Source: Pedobacter rhizosphaerae (GTDB taxonomy: Bacteria > Bacteroidota > Bacteroidia > Sphingobacteriales > Sphingobacteriaceae). From it: a stretch of DNA of 40,962 nucleotides. Location of the stretch: the NCBI RefSeq assembly GCF_900111155.1, contig NZ_FOGG01000042.1, positions 1 through 40,962 of the forward strand, written 5' to 3'. Below are positions 8,162 through 14,745 of this stretch, piece after piece; position 1 is the first letter of the stretch, and every line of letters starts with the position of its first letter. Below the pieces are notes generated by a model. The model worked only from the letters and a program-made list of their open reading frames with translations. It did no database searches and was not told where the DNA came from. Made by a program: the position numbers and the translations under genes.

Positions 8162-8902
8162 ATGATCTCAAAAAGAATGCTGCAGCTCTTTGTTGCAGGT
8201 TTGTTATTTTCCAGAGCAGCATTGGCACAACAACAGGAAGTCAATTTTGTAGACCAAAATATCAATTTTTCTGCAGCTCCCAGAACTACTATAAACCCCA
8301 TGTCGATGAAGTTATGGGATAATTATCAGAACGGAGGCCCCGCTAATTTTGGTACGGTACTGGAAATTTATGGCAAATACGCCCATCAAACCAGTCAACT
8401 CCATTTTGGTGGCTGGGATAACTCTAAAATTCGCTATCGGGAGGCTTTTTATGCTCAAAATACCTGGTCTGATTGGATGACTTTACTGGATTCTAAAAAT
8501 AACCTAGAATCTGCGGGACTTTTAATGATTTCCGGGCAGGGAAATCATTATATCAAAGAAGGTAATGTTGGGATTGGTACTATAACTCCTCGTGAAAAAC
8601 TTTCTGTTAATGGTAAAATCCGTGCGCATGAAATTAAAGTGGAAGCCAGTGGCTGGCCGGATTATGTATTTCAGACTGATTATAAATTACCCACACTCAT
8701 TGAGCTGGAAAAATACATTAAAAACAATAAACATTTGCCCGGTATGCCTACAGCGAAGCAAGTGGAAAGCGATGGTGCAGCATTAGGAGAAACAGTAAAG
8801 CAGTTGCTAAAAAATCAGGAACAGTTAACCCTATATATTATTGAGCAGCAAAAGCAAATAGAGGCTTTGAAGCAAATGCTAAACGAAAAAGATAAAAAAT
8901 AA
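8162..8902 (+). CDS. Secreted tail-fibre-like protein with pyocin-knob-like module, member 6
   Basis: This 246-residue protein begins one base after the preceding stop. Signal peptide MISKRMLQLFVAGLLFSRAALAQ. Residues about 40-110 (LWDNYQNGGPANFGTVLEIY, HQTSQLHFGGWDNSKIRYRE, TWSDWMTLLDSKN) match the pattern of pyocin-knob domains found in tail fibres of phages and pyocins: YQNGP...GT.L, Q..F....K..R, W..W..L. The constant domain follows (GIGTITPREKLSVNGKIR, WPDYVFQTDYKLPTLIELEK, HLPGMPTAKQVE). The module is the best link in this window between the array and tail-fibre receptor recognition. It is a short, compact member without extra beta repeats. Confidence 0.8.
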   Translation: MISKRMLQLFVAGLLFSRAALAQQQEVNFVDQNINFSAAPRTTINPMSMKLWDNYQNGGPANFGTVLEIYGKYAHQTSQLHFGGWDNSKIRYREAFYAQNTWSDWMTLLDSKNNLESAGLLMISGQGNHYIKEGNVGIGTITPREKLSVNGKIRAHEIKVEASGWPDYVFQTDYKLPTLIELEKYIKNNKHLPGMPTAKQVESDGAALGETVKQLLKNQEQLTLYIIEQQKQIEALKQMLNEKDKK

Positions 8903-8906
8903 CGCT

Positions 8907-9879
8907 ATGAAAAGAAATAAATTTATCGCGATTGTTGGGATCGTATTGTGCTTTTTATCAGTAAATTTTTACGAAGCCGAAGCATCATCCTTCCCGGATG
9001 TTTATACTACTAGCGTTACTTTCCCGGCAGGATACAATATAGGTGATTACGTAGAGTTTGTGGCGGTGTCTCCAACCAATGCAGGTGCTTCTGGAAACTA
9101 TGAGATTGCGATAAGCTATACGCGCCCGGATATAGCAGCCGCTGCGATTCATTTGGCAGCCGTTTCACACGCTAATCCCGACGGCTGGAAAGAGTTAGGA
9201 AGAAATAAATAATAACCAATACGTTGACGGTTATATGAATTTTACAGTGGATTGTAATCCCCAATACAACAGTGTGAAGTTTAGAATCAGAGCTATCGGA
9301 ACAAGGGGTGTAACTACTATTCCATTAACGGTTAATATTGCCATTACCTCTAGAAACTTCAACTCAGGATTTGCCGCATTGAACAATTGGGGTAATGATA
9401 CCTCAGTCACAAAATTTCTGCCAATGACTAACGATTGGGATTTATACGTTGGGGCACTTACTTCGCTTGATGGTGCTTCTTTAGCAATTAAAGCGCTCCA
9501 AAATGGAAATGTAGGTATCGGTACTGCTACACCTAAAGAGAAACTATCCGTAAACGGTAAAATCCGTGCGCATGAAGTGAAGGTGGAAACAGCAAACTGG
9601 CCCGATTATGTTTTTCAGCCGGGCTATGATTTACTTCCCCTTTTAGAGATAGAAAAGCAGGTTAAAGCCACTGGACACCTGCCTGATATGCCTTCAGCAC
9701 GGGAGGTAGAAAACAATGGATTGGAATTAGGGGAGATGAATAAACTCCTGCTAAAAAAGATAGAAGAACTGACCTTGCATTTGATTGAGCTTAAAAAAGA
9801 AAATAACCTACAACAGCAACAATTAGAGCAGGTAAACAAAAATTATAAAGTCATACTTAAAGTTAATGGAAAGCATTAA
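8907..9879 (+). pseudogene. Frameshifted tail-fibre-like gene, member 7
   Basis: The gene is read as two parts. Bases 8907-9212 (101 residues) carry a signal peptide (MKRNKFIAIVGIVLCFLSVNF...) and the start of a beta-rich module ending WKELGRNK-stop. The remainder is open in another frame from about 9199 (EINNNQYVDGYMNFTVDC) to 9879 with a normal constant domain (GIGTATPKEKLSVNGKIR, WPDYVFQPGYDLLPLLEIEK, GEMNKLLLKKIEELTLHLIE). Deleting one A from GGAAGAAATAAATAATAA near 9199-9202 gives an uninterrupted ~323-residue protein. It could be a real pseudogene, a sequencing error, or a slippage-switched gene, as the site is an A-rich run. The second half lacks a signal peptide, so it would not be exported alone. 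Confidence 0.8.
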
Positions 9880-10067
9880 GAATTAATTGCAACATATTAA
9901 ACTTTAGATTTTCGTTGCTTTTAAACATTAAGGAGTTAAGGAACATTAAGTTTCAGGCTGGTTTGTCTTTCAGTTTTTAGCTGCCAAGGAGTAAAGGAAA
10001 TTAAGGATAAAATGAATACTAAATCTCCTCTGATTTAAAGAGGAACGCTTACACCAAACAAAATAAA
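9880..10067. other. Spacer with AAGGA-type repeats and a short hairpin
   Basis: This is the only sizeable gap in the array. It contains loosely repeated ACATTAAGGAGTTAAGGAAC and GGAGTAAAGGAAATTAAGG motifs and a hairpin TCCTCT-GATTTAA-AGAGGA (10025-10043) just before member 8. I see no gene and no good promoter match. The hairpin could affect message processing between members 7 and 8. Confidence 0.4.
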
Positions 10068-11042
10068 ATGAAAAGGATTCTATTATTAATCGCGCTCAGC
10101 GTATCTACAGCAATGGCTTGGGCACAGGTAACCAATCTGGCACCTGGAGAGTATAAAAATGTAGTTGTACCCAATTATAATTACAATGGGGATTACACCC
10201 GCAATCTGATCTTGTTGCACGAAATGTACAATGACCAACTTCTGGGAGTAAATTATACCATTGGTACGTTAACGGCGTTGAGGGGATATGAAGCTGCATG
10301 GAATAGGTATAATGTGGCAACGATCAATACAGCTGCTTCCTATGCTTCTACATCAGGCAGTATATCATCGGTTTACAACAGTGAGGGTGCATGGAAATTA
10401 AAAACCTGCTTTTTCAATAGTAAAAAATATCTGGCTGTTGAAGTACCCTATCATCCATCGGTTCATAATCATGGCTATAAATTTACAGGCTGGACTACTT
10501 CGACAGGAGAAAATCTTCTGGCGGTTTCCTATGAAGTAAACGGGCAACCCACTAACCAGAATGTGCTAACCAACATCCAGGATTTTGTTCCAACGAATAA
10601 TGAAACTCTCGCTGTGAACGAGTTTCATATCCTTGGCAATGTAGGAATAGGTACAACTACTCCTAAAGAAAAACTATCAGTGAACGGTAAAGTAAGAGCA
10701 CATGAGGTTAAAGTGGAGATTGGCAACTGGCCGGATTATGTATTTAAACCTGAATATAAGCTCCAATCGCTTGCGGCGATAGAAAAGGAAATTAAAGCCA
10801 AGGGGCATCTTCCGGGAATGCCTTCGGCTGATGAAATTGAAAGTAACGGTTTGGCCTTGGGGGAAGTGGTAAAACTACAACAGGAAAAGATAGAAGAACT
10901 GACACTTCATTTAATTGAAAAGGAGAAGGAGATTGAACGCTTGAAGCAAATGGAGCAGCGTATAAATAAATTGGAATCCGCCTTAACAGGTGAGTATCCG
11001 TCAACGATTGAAAAAGCTCCAACAAAAAAGCAGAAAAAATAA
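10068..11042 (+). CDS. Secreted tail-fibre-like protein, member 8, joined to the pseudopilin genes
   Basis: The 324-residue product has a signal peptide (MKRILLLIALSVSTAMAWAQ), a distinct N-terminal module to about residue 185 (NLILLHEMYNDQLLGVNYTI, WKLKTCFFNSKKYLAVEVPY, YKFTGWTTSTGENLLAVSYE) resembling C-terminal fibre domains in layout, and the constant domain (GIGTTTPKEKLSVNGKVR, WPDYVFKPEYKLQSLAAIEK, GEVVKLQQEKIEELTLHLIE) with a lysine-rich tail. Its TAA stop at 11040-11042 is followed immediately by the ATG of the GspK-like gene. This zero-gap junction is the strongest operon evidence tying the fibre family to the secretion machinery. Confidence 0.85.
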   Translation: MKRILLLIALSVSTAMAWAQVTNLAPGEYKNVVVPNYNYNGDYTRNLILLHEMYNDQLLGVNYTIGTLTALRGYEAAWNRYNVATINTAASYASTSGSISSVYNSEGAWKLKTCFFNSKKYLAVEVPYHPSVHNHGYKFTGWTTSTGENLLAVSYEVNGQPTNQNVLTNIQDFVPTNNETLAVNEFHILGNVGIGTTTPKEKLSVNGKVRAHEVKVEIGNWPDYVFKPEYKLQSLAAIEKEIKAKGHLPGMPSADEIESNGLALGEVVKLQQEKIEELTLHLIEKEKEIERLKQMEQRINKLESALTGEYPSTIEKAPTKKQKK

Positions 11043-12281
11043 ATGCTCAAAGCAGGTGCACTATATTTTGCTATTGTAATGGCTTTTTTCATTGCGGTTA
11101 TTTCTGCGGCCATAATTTTGCTCGCAGCACATTATCGCAATAGCTATTTAAAAGAGTTGCGGTTTAATCGTTTACAGCAGAACCGCGATTCGGCCATTCT
11201 GTATGCACTGAATACGCCCGCTCCTGTAGCTGGCGATACCTTGAAAATCGATTTGTATGCAGATGAAATGGATAGTGTAGAAATTAACCGGGAAAGCTGG
11301 GGAATTTTAAATTTAACGCAAGTGAAGGCTTTTATTGAGCAAGATACGTTAAAAAGTATTTTTTTCACCGGTACAGATACCCATAAAGATTCGCTGAGTT
11401 TATACCTTAGCGATGAAGACAGGCCGCTATCGGTAAGTGGAAAAACCAAAATTGTTGGTGATGTACAGGTGCCCAAAGCGGGCGTAAGACAATCGTACGC
11501 AGAAGGTAAGCCTTATGAGGGGGATCAACTGATTTATGGTAAAATAAGCGATAGTAAGCGTACGTTGGATGCTTTAGATGAAGCGCTGATTAAAAAGTTA
11601 ACCACTCATTTAGAATTGCCTTTAGACGCTCTGCCGGTTTACCCGCGGCAAAATCTTCTGGTTTCTTTCGGGCAAGCCAGCCGGGCGTATAAACTGCCTG
11701 TAAATACACAACTTACACAACATTTGGTAGGTAAGATTATACTCTATGCCGATACCACCGTTACCATTACAGCACAGTCGCAGTTAAACGGCGTGATTAT
11801 TTATGCGCCAGCTATTATGGTAGAGGAGGGGTTTGAAGGCAATTGTCAGTTGTTTGCTACCGATTCTATTATCGTTGCACCGAAAGTAAAGCTCCAGTAT
11901 CCGTCTGTTTTGGGGCTAATTGCTTCGGAGAAAACAGTAGATCAGGCCAAAATCAGTATCGGGAAGGGAAGCCTGGTAAAAGGCATGGTTTTCAGTTCTG
12001 AAAAGAAACGCTCCGCAATGCAAACCCTCATAGCCCTTGGCGAAAAGACAAGGGTGGTAGGAGAGGTTTACAGTACAGGTTTGGTAAAGTTGGGTAAAGA
12101 GACACAGATTATTGGCAAAGTTTCCTGCAACCGTTTCATGATGCAAACGCCGGCCACCCTATACGAAAATTTTTTAATTGACGTACGGATAGACCGGAAG
12201 GCGAGAAGTAAATATTACCTCAGTTCGAAGCTGTTTAAGACTGAGCAGGCACAAAACCGGATTTTACAATGGCTAAATTAA
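11043..12281 (+). CDS. GspK-like minor pseudopilin/bitopic protein with a beta-helix-like domain
   Basis: The 412-residue protein starts MLKAGALYFAIVMAFFIAVI, a single long hydrophobic helix (residues 4-29) directly at the N-terminus, as in type II secretion minor pseudopilins. It lacks glutamate at the +5 position, as GspK proteins do. The rest looks periplasmic. Residues about 215-390 form a repetitive beta pattern (ITAQSQLNGVIIYAPAIMVE, VGEVYSTGLVKLGKETQIIG, KVSCNRFMM) like bactofilin or beta-helix repeats. Position directly before two type IV prepilin-like genes supports a role as a tip subunit. No family symbol can be assigned safely. It overlaps the next gene by 13 bases. Confidence 0.65.
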   Translation: MLKAGALYFAIVMAFFIAVISAAIILLAAHYRNSYLKELRFNRLQQNRDSAILYALNTPAPVAGDTLKIDLYADEMDSVEINRESWGILNLTQVKAFIEQDTLKSIFFTGTDTHKDSLSLYLSDEDRPLSVSGKTKIVGDVQVPKAGVRQSYAEGKPYEGDQLIYGKISDSKRTLDALDEALIKKLTTHLELPLDALPVYPRQNLLVSFGQASRAYKLPVNTQLTQHLVGKIILYADTTVTITAQSQLNGVIIYAPAIMVEEGFEGNCQLFATDSIIVAPKVKLQYPSVLGLIASEKTVDQAKISIGKGSLVKGMVFSSEKKRSAMQTLIALGEKTRVVGEVYSTGLVKLGKETQIIGKVSCNRFMMQTPATLYENFLIDVRIDRKARSKYYLSSKLFKTEQAQNRILQWLN

Positions 12282-12634
12282 TGAAGAAGAAAATACCCGC
12301 TTCAACAGTGATTGAGGTGCTGATTGCGATGGTGATTATCCTGGTAGTTTTTGCCATTGCCATGGGGCTTTTTAGCAATGTGCTGAGCAGTGGGGTATCG
12401 TACAGAAAGGTACAGGCTCAAAACCAGCTTCAGGTACTCAGCCAGGAAGTGATTAACAAAGGTTATGTAGAAAATACAGCGGTGGTGGTAGATAGTATCG
12501 ATTATCAGTTGAGTACCGAAACAACTGAAAACCCCAGTCTATCCAGCCTTAAAATTAAAGCCAGCCAACACGGGAAATTGCTGGGAGAGGTAAAATGTCT
12601 ATTTAAAACTAAGGAGGGCACAAATGAAAATTAA
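12269..12634 (+). CDS. Minor pseudopilin (GspI-like)
   Basis: A 121-residue protein with a short basic leader (MAKLMKKKIPA) and the prepilin helix STVIEVLIAMVIILVVFAIA, glutamate at mature position 5. The predicted cut is A|STVIEVL, with alanine at -1 where most prepilins have glycine. The small C-terminal domain is typical of GspI/V-type minor pseudopilins. Minor pseudopilins prime assembly of the periplasmic pseudopilus. It starts inside the end of the GspK-like gene and ends 11 bases inside the next gene, so expression is coupled. Start chosen for the overlap and short leader; MKKKIPAS (four codons later) is an alternative. Confidence 0.8.
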   Translation: MAKLMKKKIPASTVIEVLIAMVIILVVFAIAMGLFSNVLSSGVSYRKVQAQNQLQVLSQEVINKGYVENTAVVVDSIDYQLSTETTENPSLSSLKIKASQHGKLLGEVKCLFKTKEGTNEN

Positions 12635-13091
12635 GGCTTATACTTTGCTAGAGGTGACCATTGCCATGTTGCTGTCGGCCATATGCATTAGCGTATGTTT
12701 TACCGCTTACGGATTGATGAATGATTATTACAGCGTATTCAGGAAAAAGAACAAAGCTACCGATACTGCACTTACATTAAAACATGTGCTGGATAAAGAT
12801 TTTTTGAAAGCCCGGTATGTGCTAAAAACACCCAATGGTTTAAGCCTGCAGCAGGATAGTTTGGAAATCAGCTATCAGTTTGATCCGCATGTAGTGCTGC
12901 GTAAGTTTAGCGATTTGCCTGCTGATAGTTTCCCTTTAGATACCCAGGATTTGTTATGTGCCTTTGAACAGCAGGACGTTGTTGAAGCCGATACGATCGA
13001 TCTGCTTCAGTTTAAGGTTGCCATAGGCGATGGGGTAAAAGTTCCTTACCAGATCAATAAAGTTTACAGTGCTCAAGATCTTTTAAAATAA
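12624..13091 (+). CDS. Minor pseudopilin (GspJ-like)
   Basis: A 155-residue protein beginning MKIKAYTLLEVTIAMLLSAI: a very short leader, predicted cut A|YTLLEV, glutamate at mature position 5, then a hydrophobic helix to about residue 27. The C-terminal domain is beta-rich with no cysteine pairs. The order K-, I-, J-like then F matches minor pseudopilin clusters next to the inner-membrane platform. As with the two other prepilins of the window, -1 is alanine. Confidence 0.8.
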   Translation: MKIKAYTLLEVTIAMLLSAICISVCFTAYGLMNDYYSVFRKKNKATDTALTLKHVLDKDFLKARYVLKTPNGLSLQQDSLEISYQFDPHVVLRKFSDLPADSFPLDTQDLLCAFEQQDVVEADTIDLLQFKVAIGDGVKVPYQINKVYSAQDLLK

Positions 13092-13093
13092 TT

Positions 13094-14233
13094 ATGTCTA
13101 CAATCGATATTTCTTCCTATAAGCCGAAAAAGAAAAGCCCTGAAAAGGGGAGTGGTAAAACGGCTCTCGATTTTTTAAACCAGGATATTTCTTTTGGCGA
13201 CGGGCAGCTGCCGGATAAAAAGAAGGAGAGCTTTTACAATGAGCTGGGTACCTTGATCCGTTCAGGCATTGATATTAAGAGTGCCCTTGAGCTTACGGCC
13301 AGTTCTTTTACTCAAACCAAGGATGTGGCGCTTTTTGCTTCCATCCAAAAGGAGGTTATTGCCGGGAAGTCTTTATCTGAAACGCTGGCTACCCAGGATA
13401 AATTTAGCCGTTATGAATATTACAGCATCCAGATTGGGGAAGAAACCGGGAAGCTGGGAGAAGTATTGGGCGAACTGGGTAAGTACTACAAAGCCAAAAT
13501 CAGCCAACGGCGCAAAATTATCTCGGCCATTACTTACCCCATTTTAGTGCTTTCTACTTCTTTTGCGGCCATTTTCTTCATGATTAAATTTGTGGTACCC
13601 ATGTTTGCCGATGTGTTTAAGCGCTTTGGCGGTAAACTGCCTTACATCACTTCATTAATCATCAGTTTCTCTGATTGGTTCGACCGCTACATTTACCTGT
13701 TGCTGGTTTTATTAATTGGGCTTATTACTTTTTACCTGCTCAGCAAAAAAACGCCCTGGTTTAAACGGGCCAGTGCCTTGGCACTGCTGAAGATCCCGTT
13801 GGTAGGTGATATTGCCAAAAAAATATACCTGGCCCGTTTTGCCAATACTATGCGCTTGCTTACCGAAACCAATACCCCTTTATTACAGGCTTTGGGCATG
13901 GTAAAGCAGATGATTACTTTTTATCCCATTGAGCAATCTTTGGCCCTGGCCGAGAAGGATATTTTATTGGGTAGCAGCCTTTCGGCCTCGCTGGCTAAGC
14001 ATCCATTTTACCCGGCTAAATTTATCCAGATGATTAAAATTGCCGAAGAGGTTAATAAACTGGCCTATTTCTTCGAACAACTGGCCGATCAGTATACAGA
14101 AGAAGTAGAGTATAAAACTACGGCCATTAGCGGCATGCTGGAGCCACTAATCATTATCTTTTTGGGCTTAACCGTAGGCCTGATTTTGATTGCGATGTAT
14201 TTACCGATGTTTCAGATGAGTAATACTTTTTAA
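13094..14233 (+). CDS. gspF: Type II secretion/type IV pilus inner-membrane platform protein
   Basis: The 379-residue protein has the duplicated T2SSF domain. The first copy is at about 50-170 (FYNELGTLIRSGIDIKSALE, SRYEYYSIQIGEETGKLGEV), followed by a membrane helix, and the second is at about 245-370 (RFANTMRLLTETNTPLLQAL, FIQMIKIAEEVNKLAYFFEQ). Three membrane segments lie near 147-170, 199-215 and 350-372. The soluble start (about 40 residues) is lysine-rich. GspF couples the cytoplasmic ATPase (encoded at 25515) to pseudopilus assembly. It lies two bases after the GspJ-like gene and is the last gene of this block; the HTH gene follows after 21 bases. Confidence 0.92.
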   Translation: MSTIDISSYKPKKKSPEKGSGKTALDFLNQDISFGDGQLPDKKKESFYNELGTLIRSGIDIKSALELTASSFTQTKDVALFASIQKEVIAGKSLSETLATQDKFSRYEYYSIQIGEETGKLGEVLGELGKYYKAKISQRRKIISAITYPILVLSTSFAAIFFMIKFVVPMFADVFKRFGGKLPYITSLIISFSDWFDRYIYLLLVLLIGLITFYLLSKKTPWFKRASALALLKIPLVGDIAKKIYLARFANTMRLLTETNTPLLQALGMVKQMITFYPIEQSLALAEKDILLGSSLSASLAKHPFYPAKFIQMIKIAEEVNKLAYFFEQLADQYTEEVEYKTTAISGMLEPLIIIFLGLTVGLILIAMYLPMFQMSNTF

Positions 14234-14254
14234 GAAATAATAAGGAAACTGAGT

Positions 14255-14545
14255 ATGAAAGTGGATTTATCACTATTAAAACGGATACAGGAAGGTATTT
14301 CACAAGAACGAACGGGTTCGCCCGATTTATTTGCTGAAAAGTTGGAAATATCGCGGAGACATTTGTATGTGAATATTGATTACCTGAAATCAGAATTCGA
14401 TGCACCTATTGTGTATTCACGCGCTAGAGAGACATTCTACTTTACAGAGGAGTGGGAGTTTTATGTAGGAGATTTAAGTCGTATTAAGATAAGGCTTTCT
14501 AAAGTGATCTTGGAATCAATTAATAAGAATCTCAGTGCAATGTGA
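14255..14545 (+). CDS. Small HTH regulator
   Basis: The 96-residue protein contains a winged-HTH-like domain: LKRIQEGISQERTGSPDLFA, EKLEISRRHLYVNIDYLKSE, then a wing-like stretch (APIVYSRARETFYFTEEWEF). Small proteins of this HTH_11-like form are common singletons in Bacteroidota. It lies between the gspF-like gene and the first RHS locus and could control either; nothing in the sequence shows which. The inverted repeat at 14585-14624 just downstream may be its terminator or binding site. Confidence 0.7.
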   Translation: MKVDLSLLKRIQEGISQERTGSPDLFAEKLEISRRHLYVNIDYLKSEFDAPIVYSRARETFYFTEEWEFYVGDLSRIKIRLSKVILESINKNLSAM

Positions 14546-14584
14546 ATTTATTGGAATTTTGTGCGGCTCTACTCTAGGTTTATG

Positions 14585-14624
14585 CACTAAGGTAATTTCC
14601 CTTTTTAGTTAAATCACCTTAGTG
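14585..14624. promoter_or_regulatory. 9-bp perfect inverted repeat downstream of the HTH gene
   Basis: CACTAAGGT (14585-14593) and ACCTTAGTG (14616-14624) are perfect inverted copies separated by 22 bases that include CCCTTTTTAG. The long AT-rich loop makes it a poor classic terminator. It could be a regulator operator in the RHS leader region. Confidence 0.4.
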
Positions 14625-14684
14625 GTTGTTGTTAAAATGTTTTAGTAACCATGATAGGAAATTTCATTTTTTTTTGACTTTTTT

Positions 14685-14717
14685 ATTCCGTGCAGATACT
14701 GTGCATGGAATTTTTTT
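14685..14717 (+). terminator. Intrinsic-terminator-like hairpin in the RHS leader
   Basis: ATTCCGTGCA (14685-14694) pairs with TGCATGGAAT (14702-14711) with one G-T pair and a 7-base loop, followed by a T run (14711-14717). It lies only 28 bases before the start codon chosen for the RHS gene at 14746. It may end the HTH transcript or act as an attenuator on the RHS message. Confidence 0.5.
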
Positions 14718-14745
14718 AGATTACGAGAGAATTAACGTTCACTAT

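Noticed and set aside
3168..11042. Reading the fibre-like array as a prophage tail module
   Set aside because: There are no capsid, tail tube, baseplate, portal, terminase or lysis genes. Every member has a Sec signal peptide, and the neighbours are type II secretion genes.
14626..14745. Upstream start for the first RHS protein at 14626
   Set aside because: The added 40 residues run through a terminator-like hairpin and T runs, and the signal peptide begins after the internal ATG at 14746.
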